From NCBI GenBank assembly GCA_026390165.1, contig JAPLGM010000001.1, positions 1-34,922 of the forward strand: 34,922 nt of DNA, written 5' to 3'. Position numbers and translations under genes: made by a program. Of this stretch, positions 24,088-31,660 are shown piece after piece (within the stretch, counting starts at the first letter, position 1; each line of letters opens with the position of its first letter). The stretch comes from Campylobacterales bacterium. GTDB lineage: Bacteria > Campylobacterota > Campylobacteria > Campylobacterales > Sulfurimonadaceae. The notes under the pieces are model-generated. The model did no database searches. It was given only the letters and a program-made list of their open reading frames with translations, and was not told where the DNA came from.

Positions 24088-25101
24088 ATGACTAAAAATT
24101 TAACATCATCAACGGTAAGCAGACAAAATATTTTAAATAATCATTACGCAGTGGGAGAGATAGAATCTAATCTATCCCTAGGCGGTATTTTTTGGAGAGA
24201 TGCGAATGTGTTTACTAAAGCGCAAGTAGCTAATTTACTAGCTATAGATGAGCGGACTATTGATAGATATTTAGAAAGTAATAAAGAAGAACTTCTTAAA
24301 AATGGATATAGAGTTTTAAAAGGCAAAGATCTAAAGGATTTTAAAGCTTATGTCGACGACATTGATGTCGTCGACATATCTAAAGCTCCGTCGTTAGGGG
24401 CGTTTTCTTTTAGAGCAGTACTCAACATTGCCATGCTCGTTACCGAAAGTGAAAAAGCAAAAGCCATAAGAAGTAAAATTTTAGATATTGTCATTGATGT
24501 AGTAGCGCAAAAAGCAGGCGGGCATACCAAATACATCAACCAAAGAGATGAAGAGTATTTATCTTCCTCCTATAAAGAACATAGCTATCGAAAAGAGTTT
24601 ACCGATGCACTTGACGATTATCTTAATATGGGAAAATGGAAATACGGAGTTTATACCAATAAAATTTATAAAATTGTTTTTTTAGAAAATGCGGAAGAAT
24701 ATAAGAAAATCCTCAATCTTGCCGAAAAAGACAAAGCAAGAGAGACTATGTATGCTGAAGTTCTTAATGTGATTGCCAGTTTCGAGAATGGTTTGGCGGT
24801 TGAGATGAAGCAAGAGTATGAGCAATTAGGGAGAAAATTAACTGCATCTGAACTTGACAATCTCATCATAAAAGCATCTGAAAATCCTTATTTAATACCA
24901 CACATAAATGATGCAAGAGTAAAAATGGCAAGCCGTGATTTATGCTTTAGGGATGTCCTTCATCATAAGCTAGAGAGCCATATTCAATCAGTGCCACAAG
25001 GTGATTTTGATAAATTTTTGGGCGAAACAAGTAAATCCTTGGAAGAGAGGCTATCTGACCCCGAAACACTAGCTGTTTTGAAACGGTTAAAAGATCGATG
25101 A
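24088..25101 (+). CDS. DNA-binding protein, putative antitoxin partner of Fic/Doc toxin
   Basis: The 337-residue protein has a helix-turn-helix-like N-terminal segment (FTKAQVANLLAIDERTIDRYLE, residues about 42-63), then FSFRAVLNIAMLVTESEKAKAIRSKILDIVIDVVAQ, resembling the RhuM-like or phage-type DNA-binding proteins that often precede Doc-type toxins. The C-terminal half is helical and charged. The stop overlaps the toxin start (ATGA), showing coupling. An unusual 30-bp perfect palindrome flanked by 7-bp direct repeats lies inside the gene and encodes residues 88-97 (YVDDIDVVDI). Antitoxin function is inferred from arrangement only. Confidence 0.6.
   Translation: MTKNLTSSTVSRQNILNNHYAVGEIESNLSLGGIFWRDANVFTKAQVANLLAIDERTIDRYLESNKEELLKNGYRVLKGKDLKDFKAYVDDIDVVDISKAPSLGAFSFRAVLNIAMLVTESEKAKAIRSKILDIVIDVVAQKAGGHTKYINQRDEEYLSSSYKEHSYRKEFTDALDDYLNMGKWKYGVYTNKIYKIVFLENAEEYKKILNLAEKDKARETMYAEVLNVIASFENGLAVEMKQEYEQLGRKLTASELDNLIIKASENPYLIPHINDARVKMASRDLCFRDVLHHKLESHIQSVPQGDFDKFLGETSKSLEERLSDPETLAVLKRLKDR
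24342..24387 (+). repeat. 30-bp perfect palindrome with flanking 7-bp direct repeats, in a coding region
   Basis: TATGTCGACGACAT and ATGTCGTCGACATA are perfect 14-bp inverted arms with a 2-base centre (24349-24378). TAAAGCT occurs immediately before (24342-24348) and just after (24381-24387). The period from one direct repeat to the next is 39 bases (13 codons), so an insertion of this unit would keep the frame. Confidence 0.85.
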
Positions 25102-25538
25102 TAATACTTCAAATTTTCTACTTTGATACCAAACATGCTATTGCGGTTCATGACTGGATTATAGAAAATAGTGGCGGACTTCATGGGTATCGTGAGATAG
25201 GATTGCTTGATAGTGCGCTAGAACATATACAAAATGATATGTATTATCCGTCATTCGAGGAAAAGCTTAAACATTTAGTTTACGCCGTCAACAAATTTCA
25301 TCCTTTTTCAGACGGAAATAAGCGCTCTAGCCTAACGCTCGGAGCTTATTTCTTGGAGCTTAATGGCTATGACTATTGTGTAAAAAAGTTTGTTCAAGAA
25401 ATGGAAAATATCGTTGTTTGGCTAGCTGAGGGTAAAATCAAGGATGATCTATTACTCGACATTATAAAATCGATTATAGAAGAAGATGAGTATTCAGAGG
25501 AACTTAAATTCCGTATTTATGTAGCAGTAAGTGAATAG
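25098..25538 (+). CDS. Fic/Doc family toxin
   Basis: The 146-residue protein carries the Fic core motif HPFSDGNKR at residues 68-76, matching HxFx(D/E)GNxxR. It starts with a Doc-like N-terminus including GLHGYREIGLLDSALEH. Doc phosphorylates EF-Tu, while classical Fic proteins AMPylate proteins. The fully canonical DGN rather than DAN favours AMP transfer, but this is only suggestive. It is coupled by ATGA to the DNA-binding protein gene upstream. The pair sits in an insertion between typA and the flavoprotein gene. Confidence 0.85.
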   Translation: MIILQIFYFDTKHAIAVHDWIIENSGGLHGYREIGLLDSALEHIQNDMYYPSFEEKLKHLVYAVNKFHPFSDGNKRSSLTLGAYFLELNGYDYCVKKFVQEMENIVVWLAEGKIKDDLLLDIIKSIIEEDEYSEELKFRIYVAVSE

Positions 25539-25559
25539 GAAAAAAAGGAAATATGCACC

Positions 25560-26780
25560 TTACTTCCCCATCTCTTTTCCCGCAATCAATCCGCTAGCCC
25601 ACGCAAAATTAAAATTATAACCTCCACGTCGACCCACAATATCCAAAACTTCACCCGAAAAATAAAGCCCCTTGATAAGCTTTGATTCCATCGTTTTATT
25701 GCTTACTTCTGCCGTAGCCACACCGCCACCGCTTACCTCCGCATGTTTAAATCCATGGGTATCGGTAACCTCAAACTGCCAGTTTTGGAGGAGATGAGTC
25801 AGTTTTTGAATCTCTTTAGCGGTAACTTTAGAGACAATCGTGGAGCGTTCCATTCGAGCCTCTTCGAGGAGACAGGGGAGTGTTTTCGTCGGTAAAAGGG
25901 TAGAAAGGAGAGTTTCAAGTGTGTGGTGGGGGACAGAAACAAAAAGTTTTTCGAGCGTATCGCCTAGGGATTGGGAGTCAAAATGGGGAAGCAAGTTGAT
26001 TGCAATCGTAACCCGTTGCTTTTTCATTAAAGCATACGATGCCATCTGGCTAATATCCAAAATCGCTAACCCCGAAATACCATAACTAGCAAAAAGAATA
26101 TCCCCTTGAACTTTTAGTATCGATTTGGTATCAATGATAAGTGTCACCTCGGCAAATGTTTTTACCCCTGCCATTTTGGGAGGATGTTTGGAGTTGAGAT
26201 GGAGTTGCACGAGTGAGGGATACGTGGGGATGATCGTGTGACTGAAACTTTTGGCAAAACTATACCCATCTCCTGTTGCTCCTAGTTGGGGTGCTGCTTC
26301 GGAGCCTGTGGCAATTAGCACTTTATCGTATGATTTCTTTTCTCCATCACAGACAACGATAAAAGCCTCTTTCTCTTTCGTGATTGAGGTCACTTTTTTT
26401 TCGGTGAAGATTTCCACCCCAGCTTCTGCAACGGCACTTTTAAATGCAATTAACACCGCTTTTGCTTCATTGGACAACGGATAACATCGTCCATCCTCTT
26501 TGACATCAAGGAGTAAACCAATCGAGTGACAAAACGTTTCAAATGCTGAAAAAGGGAGTTGTTGAAGGGGGTAGGTTGCAAAGTGTGGATTCTTCCCTGC
26601 ATAATCAGCTACAGAGGCAGTTGTATTGATAATATTGCAACGACCATTGCCTGAGGCTAAAATCTTTTTTCCAACGCTGTTATTGTGCTCATAAATCGTA
26701 ACATCCGCACCTTCTCTAGCTGCAATAATTGCCGCCATCATCCCACTTGCACCACCACCGATAATTGCTATTGTATTCAT
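25560..26780 (-). CDS. NAD(P)/FAD-dependent oxidoreductase, HI0933/BaiN family
   Basis: The 406-residue flavoprotein opens with an FAD-binding Rossmann fold (NTIAIIGGGASGMMAAIIA, then EHNNSVGKKILASGNGRCNI). It ends with the family block GGGVATAEVSNKTMESKLIKGLYFSGEVLDIVGRRGGYNFNFAWASGLIAGKEM. HI0933-like enzymes are FAD oxidoreductases; the physiological substrate is uncertain. The Met at 26780 is chosen because the Rossmann motif starts there; the frame runs 14 residues further up into the dgt end. It lies 16 bases after dgt, so they are likely co-transcribed. Confidence 0.9.
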   Translation of the reverse strand: MNTIAIIGGGASGMMAAIIAAREGADVTIYEHNNSVGKKILASGNGRCNIINTTASVADYAGKNPHFATYPLQQLPFSAFETFCHSIGLLLDVKEDGRCYPLSNEAKAVLIAFKSAVAEAGVEIFTEKKVTSITKEKEAFIVVCDGEKKSYDKVLIATGSEAAPQLGATGDGYSFAKSFSHTIIPTYPSLVQLHLNSKHPPKMAGVKTFAEVTLIIDTKSILKVQGDILFASYGISGLAILDISQMASYALMKKQRVTIAINLLPHFDSQSLGDTLEKLFVSVPHHTLETLLSTLLPTKTLPCLLEEARMERSTIVSKVTAKEIQKLTHLLQNWQFEVTDTHGFKHAEVSGGGVATAEVSNKTMESKLIKGLYFSGEVLDIVGRRGGYNFNFAWASGLIAGKEMGK

Positions 26781-26796
26781 GAAGGAATTATAGCAC

Positions 26797-27897
26797 CTAT
26801 CCCTCCCTCCCATACAGCTCATTATAAAGTTTCATCGCGTACCGATCGGACAAACTCGCGATATAGTCACTGACAACACGATGCTGATTACGAAGTTCTA
26901 ATTGATTATAGAAATAGGGGGGCAACATTTTTGGCTCTTCCATCAAGGCATTGAACACTCCGATAATCGCCTGCTTTCCTGCGAACATTTTACGGACAAT
27001 ATCTTTATGCTGATAAAGCGTTTGAAAGAGAATCTTTTTGAGTTTCTTGATTTGCGTTTCCAGTTCGGGTGCAAACCCGACAGGGATAGCCTCTTTGGAA
27101 TCAATAACAGAAGCTAACACTTGTGTGTTATCGATTTTATCCCGTGAATATTCCAAGAGAGAGTAGACCAAATGGTTGATAAGATGGGAGCTAAAACGGT
27201 AGCGAAACATCTCATCTTCATCTTCACGTATCCCCTCAGCGACCACTTTTTGTAAAATTGTTTGAATCAGTTCGCTTGATTTGAGAGAGTCAAACGTGAT
27301 CAGTCCCGACGCAACACCATCGTCAATATCATGTGTGATGTAAGCAATTTCATCCGCACGATCAACGATCATCGCCTCAATGCTGGGATGGGTATCGAGA
27401 TCAAACGAATTACGAACTGTTAAGGGTAAAAATGACTTATTATAAGGATAGGAGTGTTTTAAAATTCCTTCAAGGGTCGCGTAGGTGAGGTTTAACCCCA
27501 AGAATGCTTTATAACGCTGTTCCAATAGTGTTACAACCCGAAAACTTTGAAAATTATGTTCAAATCCATGCTCAAAGCCTTTTTTTTTCAAACACTCATC
27601 AAGCGTATCCCCACCAATATGACCAAACGGAGTATGTCCCAAATCATGAGCAAGGGCAATCGATTCAGCAAGAGACTCTTGAAGTCCAAGATGAGAACAA
27701 ATGGAGCGGGCGATCTGACTTACCTCAATACTGTGGGTGAGACGGGTACGAAAAAAGTCCCCTTGAGAGTTAAGAAACACCTGCGTTTTGTATTCAAGAT
27801 GACGAAAACTTCCTGAATGGATAATTCGATCACGGTCACGGGCATAAGGGGAGCGGAAATCATCACTAACAGTAAAAAATCGTTGATCAGGACGCAT
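26797..27897 (-). CDS. dgt: deoxyguanosinetriphosphate triphosphohydrolase-like protein
   Basis: The 366-residue HD-domain protein has the dNTPase signature: RHLEYKTQVF, then RLTHSIEVSQIAR (His55), AHDLGHTPFGHIGG (His84-Asp85), and the later DRADEIAYITHDIDDG that completes the metal site. These enzymes hydrolyse dNTP to deoxynucleoside plus triphosphate and help control nucleotide pools. It is a shorter dgt-like type, not the E. coli 505-residue form. It heads the operon with the flavoprotein. Confidence 0.92.
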   Translation of the reverse strand: MRPDQRFFTVSDDFRSPYARDRDRIIHSGSFRHLEYKTQVFLNSQGDFFRTRLTHSIEVSQIARSICSHLGLQESLAESIALAHDLGHTPFGHIGGDTLDECLKKKGFEHGFEHNFQSFRVVTLLEQRYKAFLGLNLTYATLEGILKHSYPYNKSFLPLTVRNSFDLDTHPSIEAMIVDRADEIAYITHDIDDGVASGLITFDSLKSSELIQTILQKVVAEGIREDEDEMFRYRFSSHLINHLVYSLLEYSRDKIDNTQVLASVIDSKEAIPVGFAPELETQIKKLKKILFQTLYQHKDIVRKMFAGKQAIIGVFNALMEEPKMLPPYFYNQLELRNQHRVVSDYIASLSDRYAMKLYNELYGREG

Positions 27898-27990
27898 AAA
27901 AAACCTTTATTATAGATGTTTTACACATATCATAGCCATTTTTGATACGTTTTAAGATATATTAGATACAATTACATTCTTCATTATCAT

Positions 27991-28078
27991 GGACAGTTGG
28001 CCGAGTGGTCGAAGGCGCACGCCTGGAACGCGTGTATAGGGCAACCTATCTAGGGTTCGAACCCCTAACTGTCCGCCA
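27991..28078 (+). tRNA. tRNA-Ser (GGA)
   Basis: The 88-base sequence folds as a class II tRNA with acceptor arms GGACAGT and ACTGTCC, discriminator G and encoded CCA, anticodon loop containing GGA, a long variable arm, and a T loop GGTTCGAACCC. The anticodon reads serine UCC/UCU codons. Its 3' end is part of the attL repeat of the genomic island that follows. Confidence 0.97.
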
Positions 28079-28111
28079 TCATACCCTTTAACCCCCTCTA
28101 ATACAGTCTAA
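28073..28111 (+). repeat. attL of the island (39-bp direct repeat)
   Basis: The 39-base segment starting CCGCCATCATACCC and ending ATACAGTCTAA covers the last six bases of tRNA-Ser plus 33 bases beyond. It is identical to 32717-32755. Similarity extends a little on both sides with one gap or mismatch. Together they bound about 4.6 kb that contains an integrase. Confidence 0.93.
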
Positions 28112-28202
28112 ATAACCTCTCAAAACTCCATAAAATAGGCACTTTAACCCCTAATTACCCTCTAATAGCGTCTAATCCCATTTAATACAATCCACTTTCT
28201 TA

Positions 28203-28262
28203 ATGTAGTTTTTTATGTAGTTTTGTAATAATGACCTCTAATGTAGTTAAAATAACCTACAT
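28203..28262 (+). repeat. ATGTAGTT repeats near attL (possible integrase arm sites)
   Basis: Three direct copies of (A/T)ATGTAGTT and one inverted AACCTACATT lie between attL and the integrase start. The same repeat occurs twice near attR (32638-32660). Pairs of short direct repeats at both island ends fit arm-type integrase binding sites. The intervening DNA also repeats CTCTAATA-N2-GTCTAA. Confidence 0.55.
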
Positions 28263-28277
28263 TGCAAAAGGGATAAT

Positions 28278-29570
28278 GTGGCTAATAAAAAAGTATCACC
28301 GCTTACCGATACCGAAATCAAGAACGCAAAACCAAAAGATAAAAAGTACACTCTATCCGATGGGAACGGCTTACAGCTCCTTATTAAACCCGATGGTAAG
28401 AAGATATGGGAGATACGCTACACCATTGACGGGAAACCAAAAGCTACTACAGCAGGAACCTACCCGACCGTATCCCTCAAGCAAGCAAGAGAAAAGCGTG
28501 ACGAACTCAAAGTAAAAGTTTCCACAGGTGTTGACCCCATCCAAGAAAAAAAAGAGATCAAGGCAATTGTCAAACTTGAAGAGGAAAAAATCGAAGCGTT
28601 AGAAAATATGCAGTTTCATAAAATAGCCTATGAGTGGTTATCAACTCTCACAGTGGTGGAAGTTACCGCTATAAAAAAGAAGAGAGACTTTGAGCGTGAT
28701 ATTTTCCCCTATTTTTGCACGTATGACGAAAACCATAATCTCATCTCTTCCAAACAAATAGGGGAGATCACACACGGTGAGCTAATGAGAGCCATTACCC
28801 AAAAAGCGAAGACGACAGCCGACACCGCTAAACGTCTCTTTGCTGATTGTGTGAGGTTGTGGACGTATGCAGTGAGTCACGAATACGCCGACATCAACAT
28901 CACCCACAAAATAGATAAAAGCGTTGTCCCTAAAACTGAAAAAAAGAACTTTGCAAAAATAACCGATGAGAAAATATTAGGGGAACTTTTGAGAGCCATT
29001 GAGGTTTACAAAGGAGACGGGGGAATAATCGTTAAAAATGTTTTACGCTTCGTGACGTTGCTACCTTTGAGAGCTGAAAATCTTTGTACTCTCAAATGGG
29101 AGAGTGTGAATTTTGAGAAAGCGATTATCACGATACCACGCTCAGAAATGAAAGTGAAAAATAAAAACTTATCCGATTTTATCCTCCCTCTCCCTCATCA
29201 AGCAGTATCTATTCTCAAAGAAATCCAAGCAATAACGGGATGGGGCGTGTGGGTATTTCACGGGGCTAGAAATAATAAAGTACACGTCAACAAAGAGTCT
29301 GGAAACAAAGCACTGCGCATAATGGGTTTTGTCGATGAGGTAAACGGACGTAAACAAACGTTACACAGCTTTAGGGGTACATTCCGATCATTGACCGAAA
29401 CATACGCCACACAACACAAAGCGTCCTTTGAAGTAAGAGAGCGTTGCATAGATCATAACGAACGAAACGAAGCAGTAAGAGCCTACACCCACAAAGCCGA
29501 TTACACCGAACAAATGAGGGAATTATTGCAATGGTGGGCGGATTATTTGGATGGGGTAAAAAAAGCATAA
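28278..29570 (+). CDS. tyrosine site-specific integrase (P4/DUF4102 type)
   Basis: The 430-residue integrase has the N-terminal DUF4102 arm-binding domain (LTDTEIKNAKPKDKKYTLSDGNGLQLLIKPDGKK...), a SAM-like core-binding domain at about 105-205, and the catalytic domain. The catalytic Arg is in LPLRAENLCTLKW, HSFRGTFRS supplies the HxxR box, and DHNERNEAVRAYTHKADY contains the second His and the nucleophile Tyr. Such integrases insert islands into tRNA 3' ends. It begins with GTG at 28278, after AAAGGGA, 200 bases from attL. Confidence 0.95.
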   Translation: MANKKVSPLTDTEIKNAKPKDKKYTLSDGNGLQLLIKPDGKKIWEIRYTIDGKPKATTAGTYPTVSLKQAREKRDELKVKVSTGVDPIQEKKEIKAIVKLEEEKIEALENMQFHKIAYEWLSTLTVVEVTAIKKKRDFERDIFPYFCTYDENHNLISSKQIGEITHGELMRAITQKAKTTADTAKRLFADCVRLWTYAVSHEYADINITHKIDKSVVPKTEKKNFAKITDEKILGELLRAIEVYKGDGGIIVKNVLRFVTLLPLRAENLCTLKWESVNFEKAIITIPRSEMKVKNKNLSDFILPLPHQAVSILKEIQAITGWGVWVFHGARNNKVHVNKESGNKALRIMGFVDEVNGRKQTLHSFRGTFRSLTETYATQHKASFEVRERCIDHNERNEAVRAYTHKADYTEQMRELLQWWADYLDGVKKA

Positions 29571-29923
29571 AAGCTATTTATACGTTTAAGTTTCGGACTT
29601 TAAAAAGAGCCATATACATCTAATAAACCCTAATTATAGGGGTTTATATTCAATTAGACTACATTATAATATTCAGCTATAATTATCTTCTTCATTTCAC
29701 CATTTTATTACATAGGTTATTGAAACCAATTCACATGCAACGTAACAGAAATTAGATCAATATTTCAATGCCAAAAAAATTGGCGAAATATTCAGGCGTG
29801 GAATTTTCCACATACTGACTAATTGGCAAAAAAATGTAATTATGGTGAAGACCTATTTTCTAATATTTTGAGCCTTTATTTTTAGTCTAATGCGTTTAAC
29901 ACAACGCAATAGGAGTTAATACA
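29571..29923. promoter_or_regulatory. non-coding region with nested inverted repeats
   Basis: This 353-base AT-rich gap between integrase and the AlpA-like gene has no credible ORF. It contains an outer inverted repeat (TTCACCAT...ATTACAT at 29696-29713 with 29834-29849), an inner hairpin (AATATTTC...GCCAA with TTGGC...AAATATT, 29759-29792), and a short dyad GTGGAA-TT-TTCCAC at 29798-29811. TGCGTT/AACGCA forms a small stem just before the AlpA SD (29891-29908). It is probably a regulatory switch region or origin; this is inference. Confidence 0.5.
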
Positions 29924-30106
29924 ATGGAAGAATTTAAACGAGTGGACGGAGTGTCCGATTATCTGAAAGTATCCCCCGCTACAGTTTGGCTATACAGCAA
30001 GCAGGGGAAAATCACCCCTATTAAATTATCACCACGTGTGACCGTATGGGCTAAATCTGATTTAGACGCATTTATCGAACGTGCAGTTATGGGGGTTGCG
30101 GTATGA
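29924..30106 (+). CDS. AlpA-family HTH protein (excisionase/regulator)
   Basis: The 60-residue protein has a winged helix-turn-helix: VSDYLKVSPATVWLYSKQGKITPIKL then VTVWAKSDLDAFIER, the pattern of AlpA and MerR-like excisionase regulators found with P4-type integrases. It probably controls integrase expression or acts as recombination directionality factor. SD TAGGAG is 8 bases upstream. Its stop overlaps the next start (ATGA). Confidence 0.85.
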   Translation: MEEFKRVDGVSDYLKVSPATVWLYSKQGKITPIKLSPRVTVWAKSDLDAFIERAVMGVAV

Positions 30107-30348
30107 AATGCAAAGATCAATTATTGCTCATCCTTGAATTACAAAATGAGATAGACGTAGCAAAGATACTCGATCATCAGGATGCTATCCCGACATTCAC
30201 TATGATACAAAACCGTATCTTTACAGTACAAAGCGTTATCCCAAACGATAGTACGTTTTGCAAAATCCTCGATCATTTAGGGGGAGACATTCAAGCGATA
30301 CAAGATGAGTTATGCAAGAACCTCAAATGGGATGGAATTCAGCTATGA
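30103..30348 (+). CDS. small island protein of unknown function
   Basis: The 81-residue protein is acidic, largely helical, and lacks any motif I recognise. It overlaps its neighbours on both sides (ATGA at 30103 and 30345), which strongly supports translation as part of a three-gene unit with the AlpA-like and winged-helix-like genes. Confidence 0.65.
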   Translation: MKCKDQLLLILELQNEIDVAKILDHQDAIPTFTMIQNRIFTVQSVIPNDSTFCKILDHLGGDIQAIQDELCKNLKWDGIQL

Positions 30349-30608
30349 GTACAACACACAAAGCGAAAATTCTCTCAACTATCATGCAATCAGGGGCAAA
30401 AACAGCGGCGAATTTTAATATCTCCAATGGGAACCAATACATGATCGAATTGGAAAAAGAGGGAATAATTTATAGCTACTGGATGCAAGACGGAAAAAAG
30501 CGTTTTAAGCTCAGAGATATTTTTAATCATACCAAGGCAAACGCATTTTTAAAAAAATATCGTGAGTCTCAACAAGATCAAGTGAAAGCACCCGATGATA
30601 CCAAATAG
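30345..30608 (+). CDS. small winged-helix-like island protein
   Basis: The 87-residue protein, from ATG 30345, has a possible winged-helix outline: AKILSTIMQSGAKTAANF, NGNQYMIELEKEGIIYSYWM, then a wing-like DGKKRFKLRD. It could be a DNA-binding regulator. The start is fixed by the ATGA overlap with the previous gene; an upstream ATG at 30312 in this frame lies inside that gene. No specific function can be assigned. Confidence 0.6.
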   Translation: MSTTHKAKILSTIMQSGAKTAANFNISNGNQYMIELEKEGIIYSYWMQDGKKRFKLRDIFNHTKANAFLKKYRESQQDQVKAPDDTK

Positions 30609-30617
30609 GGATAATGA

Positions 30618-30690
30618 ATAATCACTCCATTTCGGGGTGATGAAACTCTCAAAAACGCCTCTTAAGGTTCAAAAAAGTACACGGTATAAT
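30618..30690 (+). promoter_or_regulatory. hairpin after the alpA operon and a following promoter
   Basis: ATCACTCC and GGGGTGAT form a stem at about 30618-30637 after the last gene of the operon, with no T-run. A TATAAT -10 at 30685-30690 could begin a leader for the gene at 30894; a short 20-codon ORF in that leader (start 30750) has no convincing SD. Confidence 0.4.
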
Positions 30691-30893
30691 AGAGTCTAAT
30701 ACCATCTAAACGTTGGATGAGGTTAAGGAGTAAAAGAGATACCCAAAAATGAGCCTCTATCCACGGTGGGACTGGGTTTTGTTTGAGGTCGTGAAAATGC
30801 CGAAATAATGCACTTTAAGAAAACCCTCCCGTAGTGTACCCCTCTAAGAATTATAAAATCTAATATCAAGAGAAAAGAAAAAGTGGGTCGATT

Positions 30894-31547
30894 ATGCGAA
30901 AAATACTCGAAGAGATAGAAAATTTCCTCAATGATTTTAACCAAGATCACGGGATAGATTTTGCAATCGACACCATCCGTATTCAATTCAATAAAGAACA
31001 CAAATTGAAACATCTTCAAAAATTAGGTGCGTGGAATAAGATCACCCTATCCTCTAACATTTCCTCAAAGCTCAAAAAGAGACTCAAAGAGGATGAAATC
31101 ACATCAGCCTATCAGCTCAACAAAGAGAATGTTTACTATTTCAATAGCAATATTGACCGCCCTCGTTACAACATAGCAGTAATGGTTATCTTCGGAATGA
31201 AACAATACACCTCAACACCTCCAAACAATGCCACCATCAAAAGCATTGTAAGCACTCTAAGAGACGTTTCAAGTATTGACGTATGTTACGACACGCCAAC
31301 ACCTCCAACGCTTGAAGAGCTATCAAAGCGGTTTAATCTCACTCACTTTAAAGATAGTGTGTACATCAACACACCCAACATTTCAATGATTGAGAAAATA
31401 ATCGTCTACAACAAAGCAATCAAGAACGGGTTAATCGCTCCATTGTGGCGAATAGAGTTCACCATCTCGATACCAAACGTCAAAGTCTTAGCGATACCGC
31501 TCCACGATATGAAAGAGATCATAAACACCATCAGGGGGAACCAATGA
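30894..31547 (+). CDS. island protein, possible replication initiator (tentative)
   Basis: The 217-residue protein has no certain family. Its order of segments, IDTIRIQF near the start, SIDVCYDTPTPP in the middle and VYNKAIKNGLIAPLWRIEFTI near the end, resembles phage and plasmid Rep_trans/RstA-type initiators, which share an IDLA(F/Y)D-like strand, a YDK segment and an RxE strand. The catalytic His and Tyr motifs are not clear, so the assignment is weak. It is followed immediately by repeat-rich DNA that looks like an origin. A weak SD lies upstream. Confidence 0.4.
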   Translation: MRKILEEIENFLNDFNQDHGIDFAIDTIRIQFNKEHKLKHLQKLGAWNKITLSSNISSKLKKRLKEDEITSAYQLNKENVYYFNSNIDRPRYNIAVMVIFGMKQYTSTPPNNATIKSIVSTLRDVSSIDVCYDTPTPPTLEELSKRFNLTHFKDSVYINTPNISMIEKIIVYNKAIKNGLIAPLWRIEFTISIPNVKVLAIPLHDMKEIINTIRGNQ

Positions 31548-31660
31548 ACAGCAAACAGCGCAAAGCACTCGAAGCCAAAGCACAAAAGAAGATCAAGGCG
31601 ATAATGAGACAATACCCATTATTCAAAGATACGGCGATCACGGTCACTTTTAAGCAATAA
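31544..31660 (+). CDS. 38-aa basic protein, unknown
   Basis: The short lysine- and alanine-rich peptide (MNSKQRKALEAKAQKKIKAI...) begins with an ATGA overlap to the preceding gene and has GGGGG upstream, so translation is plausible. It has a basic helix followed by a short hydrophobic tail. No known family. Confidence 0.5.
   Translation: MNSKQRKALEAKAQKKIKAIMRQYPLFKDTAITVTFKQ

Noticed and set aside
28073-28262. CRISPR-like array because of repeated CTCTAATA and ATGTAGTT units
   Set aside because: The units are short, unevenly spaced and few; there are no regular spacers and no cas genes. They fit integrase arm sites better.
30750-30812. 20-codon ORF in the leader of the gene at 30894
   Set aside because: AAGGAG lies too far upstream (about 18 bases) to support initiation; not listed as a gene.
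30723-31019. Minus-strand 98-codon frame in the island
   Set aside because: It overlaps the better supported plus-strand gene at 30894 and has no SD or recognisable family.
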